A stretch of 32,919 nucleotides of DNA, from positions 1 through 32,919 of the forward strand of contig CAMAYW010000001.1 in NCBI GenBank assembly GCA_945862475.1, given 5' to 3'. Made by a program: the position numbers and the translations under genes. The notes under the pieces were generated by a model that saw only the letters and a list, made by a program, of their open reading frames with translations, was not told where the DNA came from and ran no database searches. The DNA is from Bacteriovorax stolpii. GTDB lineage: Bacteria; Bdellovibrionota; Bacteriovoracia; Bacteriovoracales; Bacteriovoracaceae. Positions 23,620 through 31,161 of this stretch are shown here, piece by piece (position 1 is the first letter of the stretch; each line of letters begins with the position of its first letter).

Positions 23620-25686
23620 ATGATTGATTCTTGGTTGATGTGGGTTAAAACCCCTGTGATCTTTGGCGTGCTCGGACTTATGATAGCCGCCTTTTTCTAC
23701 TTCAAAGTCATTTCTTTGGGTAAAGGAACGGATACTATGGAGCGCATTGCGGGTTATATCCGCGAAGGTGCCATGGCCTTCTTGTTCAGACAGTACAAAG
23801 TGCTTGCAATTTACTCGCTTGTGGTTGGCGGTCTTATCGCCTACGCACTTGGTGGTTTAGCTGCTGGCTCATTTATACTAGGTGCGTTCCTTTCACTTCT
23901 TGCTGGTTTCGTGGGAATGAAGGCAGCCACTTATGCCAACGTAAAAACAACACAAGCCGCTCGATCAAATTCTAGACCACTCGCTCTCCTTACTGCTTTA
24001 GATGGTGGTGCAGTGATGGGATTATCTGTTGCAGGTCTTGGATGTATTGGTCTTGGAGTTATCTACCTTTCATTCAAAGAAGCTGATGATAAAATCCTCT
24101 CAACTGTTCTTCACTCCTTTGCTGTAGGTGCATCTTCCATTGCACTTTTTGCTCGTATTGGTGGTGGTATCTATACAAAAGCAGCTGATGTTGGTTCAGA
24201 CATTGCTGGTAAAGTAATTGAAAATATTCCTGAGGATGATCCTCGTAACCCTGGTGTTATTGCTGATAACGTTGGTGATAACGTCGGTGACGTTGCGGGA
24301 ATGGGTGCTGATATTTATGAATCGATGGTTGCTGCCATTGTGGCAGCGATGGCGATTGCGATCACTTCATCTGAACTTCCTGTTTTAAGCACAACAGTAG
24401 ATTCAGCGATGAATAAAATTCTTGCTGTTGGTCTACCACTTGTTATTTCAGCTGTTGGGCTACTTGTTTCCATTGTTTGTATTTTTGTCGCTCGTATGAT
24501 GAAAAATATGGATCCAGCGAAAGTTCTTCGTGGGGCCCTCATTCTTCCTCCTCTCGTTTTAGCTGTTGCTTCTTACGTGATTATGTCCTCACTTGGGATT
24601 ACTCAATCAGTAACAGCGATTCTAACAATCGGTGCGATTGGCGGAACAATTATTGGTCTTGTGACTGATTATTATACGTCTGCTGGCCCTGTTGCTCGTA
24701 TTGCAGAATCTGCAAGAACTGGTGCCGGAACAAACGTTATTCAAGGTCTTGCTGTTGGTATGGAATCAACGGCTATTCCAATGATCGTAGTTGCAGTGGT
24801 TGCTTATCTTTCCAATAAATATCTTGGCCTTTACGGAATTGCTCTTTCTGCAGTTGGTATGCTTGGTGGTACAGCGGTCGTGATGACAGTTGATGCTTAC
24901 GGGCCAATTTCAGACAACGCTGGTGGTATTTCTGAAATGTCAGGTCTAGGGCCTGAAGTTCGTGCGATCACTGATGAGTTAGATATGGTTGGTAATACGA
25001 CAGCAGCTATTGGTAAGGGCTATGCAATTGGTTCAGCGATCCTGACCGTGCTTGCATTATTCTCTGCTTATAACATTGAAATTAACCACGTCCGTTCTTT
25101 AAGTGGTCTTGGTGCTGTTGAACTTGTTTTAACTGATCCAAAAATTCTTATCGGTATCCTTCTTGGTGCTATCCTTCCATTCCTCGTTGGTTCAACAACG
25201 ATGCTTGCTGTTGGTAAAGCAGCAGGTGCGATCGTGGTTGAAATCGGTCGTCAATTTAGAGAGATTCCAGGACTTATGGAACTTAAAGCTGAGCCTCAGC
25301 CGTCTAAAATTGTGGATATTGCTACAACTGCCGCTTTAAAAGAAATGATTCTTCCAGGTATGATTGCAGTTCTTGCTCCAGTCTTGGTTGGATTCTTCAT
25401 GGGCCCAGCCTCTCTTGCTGGACTTCTTGCTGGTTCATTAGCTGTTGGTGCAACAATGTCTCTCTTCATGGCAAATGCTGGTGGAGCTTGGGATAATGCT
25501 AAAAAATATATCGAAAAAGGTAAGCTTGCTGGTGAGAAGAAGGGAACTGATACTCATAAAGCAGCTGTTGTGGGAGATATGGTAGGAGATCCGTTTAAGG
25601 ATACTTCTGGCCCTGGTATCGCCATCCTTATTAAAGTGATGTCGGTTGTTTCTCTCCTCATTGCTCCGTTGATTGCAAACTTGTAA
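23620..25686 (+). CDS. hppA: Membrane-bound pyrophosphatase (K+-dependent type ion pump)
   Basis: 688 residues with about 16 membrane segments, the usual size of membrane pyrophosphatases. These hydrolyse pyrophosphate and pump H+ or Na+ out of the cytoplasm. Active-site motifs: GGGIYTKAADVGSD, IPEDDPRNPGVIADNVGDNV, GPISDNAGGISEM and GDMVGDPFKDTSGP. The GNTTAAIGKGYAIG segment has Ala and Gly at the two positions that distinguish K+-dependent enzymes (Lys/Thr in K+-independent ones). Whether it pumps H+ or Na+ is not decided here. The canonical KxE of the DX7KXE motif reads K-V-I-E, so the Glu is displaced by one. AGGAG lies six bases before the ATG. A strong terminator follows directly. Confidence 0.95.
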   Translation: MIDSWLMWVKTPVIFGVLGLMIAAFFYFKVISLGKGTDTMERIAGYIREGAMAFLFRQYKVLAIYSLVVGGLIAYALGGLAAGSFILGAFLSLLAGFVGMKAATYANVKTTQAARSNSRPLALLTALDGGAVMGLSVAGLGCIGLGVIYLSFKEADDKILSTVLHSFAVGASSIALFARIGGGIYTKAADVGSDIAGKVIENIPEDDPRNPGVIADNVGDNVGDVAGMGADIYESMVAAIVAAMAIAITSSELPVLSTTVDSAMNKILAVGLPLVISAVGLLVSIVCIFVARMMKNMDPAKVLRGALILPPLVLAVASYVIMSSLGITQSVTAILTIGAIGGTIIGLVTDYYTSAGPVARIAESARTGAGTNVIQGLAVGMESTAIPMIVVAVVAYLSNKYLGLYGIALSAVGMLGGTAVVMTVDAYGPISDNAGGISEMSGLGPEVRAITDELDMVGNTTAAIGKGYAIGSAILTVLALFSAYNIEINHVRSLSGLGAVELVLTDPKILIGILLGAILPFLVGSTTMLAVGKAAGAIVVEIGRQFREIPGLMELKAEPQPSKIVDIATTAALKEMILPGMIAVLAPVLVGFFMGPASLAGLLAGSLAVGATMSLFMANAGGAWDNAKKYIEKGKLAGEKKGTDTHKAAVVGDMVGDPFKDTSGPGIAILIKVMSVVSLLIAPLIANL

Positions 25687-25697
25687 TTCAATAAATA

Positions 25698-25725
25698 AGG
25701 GCCCCTTTCGGGGCCCTTTTTTTTT
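25698..25725 (+). terminator. Rho-independent terminator of hppA
   Basis: AGGGCCCC (25698-25705), loop TTTC, GGGGCCCT (25710-25717): a perfect 8-base-pair GC-rich stem followed by a run of nine T (25717-25725). It begins 11 bases after the hppA stop. The T run reaches the stop codon of the convergent gene at 25724. On the other strand the tract after the stem is only TTATTTAT, so termination should be stronger in the hppA direction. Confidence 0.93.
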
Positions 25726-26626
25726 AGGTTCCACCAAAAAGCATTTCAATTTGGAAAGTGATGAAAGGTGTACTAACGAAAGAGCGAATCTTAGGAAAAT
25801 CAACTCCTGGAATAATATCCAAATAAAACCACTGACGATAAATGTTTTTTCGATAGTTAATCGCCGCGCGATAATTACTCACGTACCAATTTCCCTCGTG
25901 AATAACTGACTGGGTTGTGAGGCCATAGTTTAGGGCATCATTATCCGTAAGCCTTTGAATAATTGTTGGGCCATGATTTGTGGTGAAATCTTTGGTTGTA
26001 ATGAACCAGCGCTTGTTATTTATGAAACGAAAAATAACATCGGCGCTAAAAGCATAATCGGAATCAATATTTGTTTCTTCTTGAAGACCATTCTCATCTG
26101 TAACATACGTTAACTGTTCATAAAAACGATGAGTGAAGTCTCCCGTTTCAATATTTCTTCTTAATCTGGCCCTATTAACAATTTTTGGAGGAATAGCAGT
26201 GGTGACCCCAATATCTGCGTTAAAAATCCATCCCTGAGATGGGTTTGTGATTTTCTGTTTCTCAACTGATTGTCCATCACCCTTTTTGTCTTCTTTCTTC
26301 TTTTCTTTATCTTTACCAAATTTAAATTTAAATTTTTCTTGAAGATTTGGAAGTCTAAGATTGATTCGGTACTGAGTTTTAAAATCAGCTTCACTTGCAT
26401 CCCGCAAAAAATACTGGGCCCGCAGACGGAGTCGACTTCTTCCAAATTCATCATCTGCTCTTTCAGTTGCAAAAAAGGAGTCGAGTTGGTTGGCGGCCAG
26501 ATTCACACGTGAACCAAAAAACCTTTGAGCCTTATCGAGAATCGGAATTGTTCTTTCTGGCGGCTCTTCCGATGGAGAGGAGTACCCCAAAATTGGAATT
26601 AAAATGAGTAAGAGAAGATATCTCAT
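25724..26626 (-). CDS. Predicted outer-membrane protein of unknown function
   Basis: 300 residues from the ATG at 26626, which gives a clean signal peptide (RYLLLLILIPILGYSS). The ATG at 26668 would add 14 non-signal residues and lies upstream of the promoter, so it is rejected. Most of the mature protein alternates polar and hydrophobic residues with many Tyr/Phe/Trp, as in a beta-barrel. A very basic insert rich in Lys/Asp/Glu (KDKEKKKEDKKGDG, near residue 107) would form a charged loop. The terminal residues are FQIEMLFGGT, not a classical terminal Phe. No family is recognised. There is no Shine-Dalgarno sequence, and a near-consensus promoter ends six bases before the ATG. Confidence 0.75.
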   Translation of the reverse strand: MRYLLLLILIPILGYSSPSEEPPERTIPILDKAQRFFGSRVNLAANQLDSFFATERADDEFGRSRLRLRAQYFLRDASEADFKTQYRINLRLPNLQEKFKFKFGKDKEKKKEDKKGDGQSVEKQKITNPSQGWIFNADIGVTTAIPPKIVNRARLRRNIETGDFTHRFYEQLTYVTDENGLQEETNIDSDYAFSADVIFRFINNKRWFITTKDFTTNHGPTIIQRLTDNDALNYGLTTQSVIHEGNWYVSNYRAAINYRKNIYRQWFYLDIIPGVDFPKIRSFVSTPFITFQIEMLFGGT

Positions 26627-26632
26627 GAATTG

Positions 26633-26660
26633 ATTGTAACGAATAATCCTAAACTGCCAA
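26633..26660 (-). promoter_or_regulatory. Near-consensus, apparently leaderless promoter of the 26626 gene
   Basis: On the minus strand TTGGCA (26655-26660) is followed by 16 bases and TACAAT (26633-26638), each five of six to consensus, then six bases to the ATG at 26626. The expected transcription start coincides with the AUG, and no ribosome binding site is present. TGCCA (26655-26659) and TGGCA (26668-26672) form an 8-base-spaced inverted repeat over the -35 box that could be an operator. Confidence 0.7.
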
Positions 26661-26805
26661 ATCTTCATGGCAATTTTATTGTAAAAAGAAAACCTTGAGA
26701 TTCACTAACGCCTGAAATTCTGGAGAAATGTTGATTTCTGTGCTCACTTCAGTTGCATTCAGTTTTAAAATTTTCCCAATTAGTCTTTGTCCATGGGAGG
26801 ATATC

Positions 26806-27600
26806 GTGAGAAACAGGAAGTTAATGGCATCTACAACGTTCTTAATCGGTTTTTTAAGTCTTGTAACCCTCTGGTTTATTAAAAATCCCAAATTCACTCG
26901 TACAGAACTTTCAGACAAGGCACTTCTCGCCCTCGTAAAAAATGACCTTAATGAATTTACAAATTTCTTAAAACTTGGTGGGAACGTTCATCAGAATCTT
27001 CCTCTTATAGATGGAAAAAAATATACCGTCGCTGAAGGAATTGCTCACTTTGAGCGGGTGTCTTTTTTAAGGATGCTCAGAGAGAATAATATTTCTTATC
27101 TTAAACAAGAGAATAATAAAAATCAGGATATTCTCACTATCGCGATTGAAAAAAATAACCCAGAACTTTTAAATGAAATCAGTCTTTCTAAGCCTAGATA
27201 TGATTTAACTTATGGCAAAGAAGGGTGGTCTATTCTGCATATGGCAAGTTCTTGTTGTGCCCATAAACTAACGGCCATCATTCATGAGAAAAGTCAGTTA
27301 CGTTGGGATGAAAAATCTCAAGATGGTAAAACTCCATTGGCCATCGCTCATGAGAAGGATTGTCACCCGATGCTTAATTATTGGAAAACTCAGGGTGCTG
27401 AAGTTATGAGTGAAACGAAAAAAGAGAAGAGTAAAAGAATTTCAAGTCGGACCAACGAAGGCGCCCCTACAGTTCCAGATTTCTACAAAAAGAGAAAAGT
27501 TCCAAAAGATCAAATTATAGATCACACGGCAATGCTCGAGCCTAGTGACCGACCTCTTGAGGCCACAGAGACGTCCAAATATTCTGAATTTGCGGATTAA
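26806..27600 (+). CDS. Membrane-anchored ankyrin-repeat-like protein
   Basis: 264 residues from the GTG at 26806, chosen for GGGAGG five bases upstream; an ATG at 26824 (with AGGAAG close by) would shorten it by six residues. Residues ~7-25 (MASTTFLIGFLSLVTLWFI) form a membrane anchor. Ankyrin-like helix pairs follow: LLALVKNDLNEFTNFLKLGG, DILTIAIEKNNPELLNEI, GWSILHMASSCCAHKLTAII and DGKTPLAIAHEKDCHPML, of which the last two fit the repeat best. The C-terminal ~65 residues are basic and low in complexity. Ankyrin repeats mediate protein binding; no partner is apparent. It is divergent from the outer-membrane protein gene at 26626. Confidence 0.75.
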   Translation: MRNRKLMASTTFLIGFLSLVTLWFIKNPKFTRTELSDKALLALVKNDLNEFTNFLKLGGNVHQNLPLIDGKKYTVAEGIAHFERVSFLRMLRENNISYLKQENNKNQDILTIAIEKNNPELLNEISLSKPRYDLTYGKEGWSILHMASSCCAHKLTAIIHEKSQLRWDEKSQDGKTPLAIAHEKDCHPMLNYWKTQGAEVMSETKKEKSKRISSRTNEGAPTVPDFYKKRKVPKDQIIDHTAMLEPSDRPLEATETSKYSEFAD

Positions 27601-27618
27601 AAGATTGGCCTTCTTTAC

Positions 27619-27646
27619 TTGCAGAAAATTCTTTTAGGATTAAAAT
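27619..27646 (+). promoter_or_regulatory. Possible promoter of the HipB-like regulator
   Basis: TTGCAG (27619-27624), 16 bases, then TAAAAT (27641-27646, five of six to the -10 consensus). The -35 match is weak. A GAGGAGGG ribosome binding site lies between this and the ATG at 27668, so this gene would have a normal short leader. Confidence 0.35.
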
Positions 27647-27667
27647 GAAATAGTAGAGGAGGGCAAC

Positions 27668-27907
27668 ATGGAAGTTGTTCGTAGATCAAATGCAGAAATA
27701 GAAAAAGAACTTGGAACCGTTGCCTATTTTATTCGTAAAAAAAGAAAAGAGCGTGGAGTAACCCAGGAAAAACTCGCTAAAGAGTCCGGAGTGGGGTTGG
27801 CATTTTTAAAGCGTCTTGAAGGTGGAGACGAAAATCTTCACATGGCGAAAGTTCTTCAAGTCCTTCGCCATTTGAATGCTGATTTATTTCCGAAAGAATA
27901 CCAGTAG
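27668..27907 (+). CDS. Orphan HipB/y4mF-like XRE-family regulator
   Basis: 79 residues, almost all helix-turn-helix: LGTVAYFIRKKRKERGVTQE, then KLAKESGVGLAFLKRLEGGD and MAKVLQVLRHLNADLFP. The TQEKLA-SGVG-LxxLE pattern and the LRxLNADL end resemble the HipB/y4mF antitoxin-type regulators that normally repress a hipA kinase operon. No hipA-like gene follows; the next gene is convergent and starts its stop codon two bases after this one ends. It therefore looks solitary and may be a free-standing regulator. A strong GAGGAGGG ribosome binding site precedes the ATG. Confidence 0.88.
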   Translation: MEVVRRSNAEIEKELGTVAYFIRKKRKERGVTQEKLAKESGVGLAFLKRLEGGDENLHMAKVLQVLRHLNADLFPKEYQ

Positions 27908-27909
27908 TC

Positions 27910-28638
27910 TTATTTTTGATTCTTTAAGCGGTAGCGCATGTTAATGAGTTCTACCGCTAATGAAAATGCCATCGCAAAATAGATGTAACCTTTAGATACA
28001 TGAGCTCCAAAACTTTCTGCGATTAACATCACACCAATTAAAATAAGAAACGACAGTGCAAGAATTTTGATCGTCGGATGTTTATCGACAAAATTAGAAA
28101 TGCTTCCTGCGGAAACGAGCATAATAATCATGGATAAAATCATCGCCGTTATCATGATTGGAATATGGTTGGCCATTCCGACGGCCGTGATGACCGAGTC
28201 CAATGAAAAGACGATATCTAAGAGAAGAATTTGAAAAAGCATCCAGCGAGGACTAACCGTTTTTTTATGTCCAACGGATTCAGCTTCATGTAAATGGATC
28301 TGAGGATCTCCTTCGACCTTGTGATGAATTTCAAAAGTGGACTTCGCCACTAAAAATAATCCACCTAAAAGTAAGATAAGGTCTCTTCCAGAGAAGGTTT
28401 GTTCTAAGATTGAAAAAAGAGGATTCGTTAAAGTCATAATCCAGCTGATCGAGAAGAGAAGAAGAACTCTTATAATAAGAGCAAGAGAGATCCCAATGTT
28501 TCTTGTTTTCTTTTGAGATTCTTTAGGTAAGCGACCTACGAGGATAGCAATGAAGATGATATTATCAATACCAAGAACTGTTTCCATGGCAGTCAGTGTG
28601 AATAATGAAGTTAAATTTTGTGCTGTTAATTCAAACAT
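27910..28638 (-). CDS. TerC family integral membrane protein
   Basis: 242 residues from the ATG at 28638, which has GAGGAGA three bases upstream; an in-frame start 12 bases further up is not supported. About seven membrane segments. TerC motifs: ETVLGIDNIIFIAILVGRLP near the N-terminus and LLLDIVFSLDSVITAVGMAN in the middle, with conserved Asp residues inside the membrane. A His/Asp/Glu-rich cytoplasmic loop (FEIHHKVEGDPQIHLHEAES) separates the halves. TerC proteins are implicated in metal export during protein secretion, notably manganese, and in tellurite resistance, but the exact ion here is unknown. Confidence 0.92.
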   Translation of the reverse strand: MFELTAQNLTSLFTLTAMETVLGIDNIIFIAILVGRLPKESQKKTRNIGISLALIIRVLLLFSISWIMTLTNPLFSILEQTFSGRDLILLLGGLFLVAKSTFEIHHKVEGDPQIHLHEAESVGHKKTVSPRWMLFQILLLDIVFSLDSVITAVGMANHIPIMITAMILSMIIMLVSAGSISNFVDKHPTIKILALSFLILIGVMLIAESFGAHVSKGYIYFAMAFSLAVELINMRYRLKNQK

Positions 28639-28696
28639 AGGTCTCCTCAAGTACGTTCTTCTTTAATATGTTACAATACTAAAAGAGGAGAAAACC

Positions 28697-29080
28697 ATGA
28701 AATATATTGGCTTAATTTTACTGGTCATGTCTTGCGCTTCAAGACCGTCACTCTATCCGAATCAAAAGTTAAAAACTGTCGGTAAAGAGGCTTCACAAAA
28801 AGATATCGATCGATGTATCGCGGAAGCAGATGATTATTTAAAATCTTCTAAGGGAAAGCAAGTTGCTAAAAGTGCGGGTGCCGGTGCGGCGATTGGAGCA
28901 GCAATTGGGGCCGTGGGCGGTATGTTCACGGGAAATATGGGGCGAGGACTGGTACGTGGCGGAGCTATGGGAGCAGCGGGAGGTGCCGCAGCTGGGGCCG
29001 TTTCTCCAGATGAGCTTAAGAGAAGATACGTGAATCAGTGTTTAGCTGAGAAAGGATACCAAGTCATTGGTTGGGATTAG
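28697..29080 (+). CDS. Glycine-zipper lipoprotein
   Basis: 127 residues. A short signal peptide ends in a lipobox-like LVMSC (Cys at residue 13). Residues ~58-105 are Gly/Ala-rich with repeated small-residue spacing (GAGAAIGAAIGAVGGMF, GGAMGAAGGAAAGAV), a glycine-zipper pattern that usually inserts in membranes or packs helices. The flanks are hydrophilic and two further Cys (CIAEADDYL and QCLAEKGY) could form a disulfide. AGAGGAG lies before the ATG and TACAAT at 28672-28677 could be a -10 box. Function unknown; resembles small outer-membrane glycine-zipper lipoproteins. Confidence 0.8.
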   Translation: MKYIGLILLVMSCASRPSLYPNQKLKTVGKEASQKDIDRCIAEADDYLKSSKGKQVAKSAGAGAAIGAAIGAVGGMFTGNMGRGLVRGGAMGAAGGAAAGAVSPDELKRRYVNQCLAEKGYQVIGWD

Positions 29081-29089
29081 ATAAATAAA

Positions 29090-29120
29090 GGGTAACCAGA
29101 ATATTAAATTCTGATTACCC
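29090..29120 (-). terminator. Hairpin between convergent genes, likely terminator for the minus strand
   Basis: GGGTAACCAGAAT (29090-29102) pairs with ATTCTGATTACCC (29108-29120) around a 5-base loop, with one mismatch that is a G-U pair in the minus-strand RNA. The minus-strand transcript then runs into TTTATTTAT, a fair U-rich tract; the plus-strand side is not T-rich. It ends the hydroxylase gene and may help the glycine-zipper gene. Confidence 0.75.
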
Positions 29121-29135
29121 CATTAATAATAAGTT

Positions 29136-30377
29136 TTATTCTACAGCAACTTCTCTTCCAACAACTTTGAAAGCTGGAATAAATTGAATCAGTCCTGTCG
29201 CAATCACAAGAACCATCGAAAGCATCAGATGAATATTTCCACCATGGTTTTGGTTCACAAAATACATTGTCATCATCGTTAAAAACAAACGAATACCTTC
29301 AAACTTCGCGTAAGATTTCTCCGACTCAAGAAGTTTTCCCCAACTCATAATCATGAGCCAAAGAGTGAAGATGAGGGAGAGTCTTTCAACAAGTGTAAAT
29401 GAGATATTTAAATTAATGGTTGAACTCATGAGATAAAGTCCTAAGGCCACTTGAACCATTAGGAAAACTTTTTTCATAGTAGGAACTTCAACGTTGTATT
29501 TAACAAATGTTTTTTCATTAATACGGTAACGCTCGATATGTTTCACATCATCAGGACGCCAGCCTAAAGGCATAAACCATAATCTGATTTTATCCCACCA
29601 AGACTTGGTATTCACCATATCAATAAAGAGAGCTTTCCAGAACTGAACGTAAATCTTATTAGGATTACAAGATTGAATCGGAGTCAGGCAACCATAGATA
29701 GGCTCTTCCTCTTCTTTTGCATAAGTTCCAAACATCTTGTCCCAGATAATAAATATCTCACCAAAGTTTTTATCCAGGTATTTATCATTAATAGCATGGT
29801 GAACACGGTGGTAAGCAGGAGAGTTGAAAATGATTTCATACCAGCCCATCTTTTTAATAACGCGAGTGTGGTGCCAAAGAGCAATCATGAGTTGAACGGC
29901 TGAAGCAGCGTAGATCGCCTCAGGGCGAAAACCCATAAGGGCAAGGGGCCACAGGTATGTGAATGAGAAAAGTCTTTGCGTAATACTCGCTCTCACACCC
30001 ACGAAGAGATTAAATTCTTCAGAACTATGGTGAGGCATGTGGGCCGCCCATAGAATATTAATCGCATGTCCATGGCGGTGAAACCAGTAGAAGAAAAAAT
30101 CAAACGCCACTAAGAGAAGACAAAAATTCCAGAAAGTCGTTGGAATGGTAAAAAAGCGATACTCATAAACGTAACCAAAAGACCAAACCACAAGAAAAGC
30201 GACACCCAAGTTTACACATTGGTTACCAATCGCTGTTCCCATATTGGTAACGGCTTCAAAAAAGGAGATGTACTCTTTTTTCTTAATAAGAACGTAGGCA
30301 GTCTCTATAACGATCATCAAAATGGCGATCGGAGTCAAAAGACTATAAATATTTACTAAATCCAATTCATTGCTCAT
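29136..30377 (-). CDS. Sterol desaturase/fatty acid hydroxylase superfamily protein
   Basis: 413 residues from the ATG at 30377, with AGGAGG seven bases upstream. The di-iron His boxes are present: FHRHGH (His100 and 104), HMPHH (113, 116, 117), WHH (169-170) and YHRVHH (190, 193, 194). At least eight membrane segments, including a helical C-terminal third (residues ~310-405) beyond the catalytic part; this long layout recalls alkylglycerol monooxygenase-type members rather than the short sterol desaturases. Such enzymes use O2 and reductant to hydroxylate or desaturate lipids. The substrate is unknown. It is divergent from a Crp/Fnr regulator and an FNR-like box lies upstream. Confidence 0.9.
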   Translation of the reverse strand: MSNELDLVNIYSLLTPIAILMIVIETAYVLIKKKEYISFFEAVTNMGTAIGNQCVNLGVAFLVVWSFGYVYEYRFFTIPTTFWNFCLLLVAFDFFFYWFHRHGHAINILWAAHMPHHSSEEFNLFVGVRASITQRLFSFTYLWPLALMGFRPEAIYAASAVQLMIALWHHTRVIKKMGWYEIIFNSPAYHRVHHAINDKYLDKNFGEIFIIWDKMFGTYAKEEEEPIYGCLTPIQSCNPNKIYVQFWKALFIDMVNTKSWWDKIRLWFMPLGWRPDDVKHIERYRINEKTFVKYNVEVPTMKKVFLMVQVALGLYLMSSTINLNISFTLVERLSLIFTLWLMIMSWGKLLESEKSYAKFEGIRLFLTMMTMYFVNQNHGGNIHLMLSMVLVIATGLIQFIPAFKVVGREVAVE

Positions 30378-30399
30378 GCTAAAACCTCCTGCTTCATGT

Positions 30400-30442
30400 A
30401 GCATAAAGAGGCAGAGCGTTTATGAGAATTGATCAAGGTCAA
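30400..30442. promoter_or_regulatory. FNR-like box and candidate -10 in the hydroxylase/regulator intergenic region
   Basis: TTGATCAAGGTCAA at 30429-30442 matches the FNR consensus TTGAT-N4-ATCAA at nine of ten positions. On the minus strand TATGCT at 30400-30405 is a plausible -10 box for the hydroxylase gene. A start near 30393-30394 would put the box centre about 42 bases upstream, the class II activator position. The box also ends two bases before the regulator's own ATG, so it may autoregulate that gene. Sequence match is seen; binding is inferred. Confidence 0.55.
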
Positions 30443-30443
30443 G

Positions 30444-31022
30444 ATGATGAAGTACCCCCAAATCTACGAGTATGCTAAGACTAAGTCCCCGATAAAAGAA
30501 GAGCAGTGGCTTGAATTCGAATCTGGCTTGTCTCCTGCGTCATGGAAAAAAAGTTCACTTCTTATTCGTCCGGGGGAAAAAGCTGACCTCGTTTACATCA
30601 TCTTGAAAGGTATCTTACGAAATTACTACATCTCTTCGTCGGGTCGAGAGATGACTAAGATTATCCGTGGACCTGGGGATGTGCTTGCTCCTTATCAAGA
30701 AATCCTCGCAAAAACAGATATCAAATACTTTATTCAGGCGATTACAGATGTCGAAGTTTTAGAATTTTCTTACCAAAATTTCCAATCGATGATGGATCGC
30801 TATCATGAATGGGAGAGGCTTGGAAGAATTCTTGCAGAGGAGAATTTTTTAGAAAAAGAGAAAAGAGAGTTCATGCTCATGCATATGAGTGCAGAAGAAA
30901 GATACCAAGAGTTCTTAAAAGACTTCAGTCACTTTAAAGATGAAATTCCTCAGTATCAAATTGCCAATTACCTTGGGATCTCGCCCGAGGCCCTTAACCG
31001 ACAAATTAAGAAGAAAACCTAG
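30444..31022 (+). CDS. Crp/Fnr family transcriptional regulator (no cysteines)
   Basis: 192 residues from the ATG at 30444 (30447 is an alternative); a TTG at 30429 would lie inside the FNR-like box. The N-terminal cyclic-nucleotide-binding-type beta domain has LLIRPGEKADLVYIILKGIL and REMTKIIRGPGDVLAP. The C-terminal winged HTH includes YQIANYLGISPEALNRQIKK, aligned with FNR's helix E-xx-S-R as E-xx-N-R, so FNR-like DNA reading is reasonable. There is no Cys in the protein, so it cannot hold an FNR-type Fe-S cluster and must sense something else. Its last codons form the left arm of its terminator. Confidence 0.9.
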   Translation: MMKYPQIYEYAKTKSPIKEEQWLEFESGLSPASWKKSSLLIRPGEKADLVYIILKGILRNYYISSSGREMTKIIRGPGDVLAPYQEILAKTDIKYFIQAITDVEVLEFSYQNFQSMMDRYHEWERLGRILAEENFLEKEKREFMLMHMSAEERYQEFLKDFSHFKDEIPQYQIANYLGISPEALNRQIKKKT

Positions 31023-31058
31023 TCGAAAAGGTACCGTCTACCTTTTCGACTAGGTTTT
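31014..31058 (+). terminator. Terminator overlapping the end of the Crp/Fnr gene
   Basis: A perfect 20-base-pair hairpin: left arm 31014-31033, loop CCGTC, right arm 31039-31058. The right arm ends in TTTT and is followed by ATTAATTTTT. The stop codon TAG (31020-31022) and the two codons before it lie in the left arm, so translating ribosomes would cover part of the stem. The tail is not a clean T run, so termination may be imperfect, but the stem is very stable. Confidence 0.85.
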
Positions 31059-31161
31059 ATTAATTTTTCATTAATATTTGAGGTTAATGGAAATTAATAC
31101 CATCTATGACTTTCTTCCTGATTAGCTAAGATCAACTAAATAACATTAAGGGAGAAGTAGA

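Noticed and set aside
26724..26739. AGAAAT-GTTG-ATTTCT inverted repeat upstream of the ankyrin-like gene
   Set aside because: Six-base AT-rich arms are expected by chance in sequence of this composition, and no promoter overlaps it convincingly.
28640..28690. CTCCTC...GAGGAG inverted repeat between TerC and glycine-zipper genes
   Set aside because: It is simply the two Shine-Dalgarno sequences of divergent genes facing each other.
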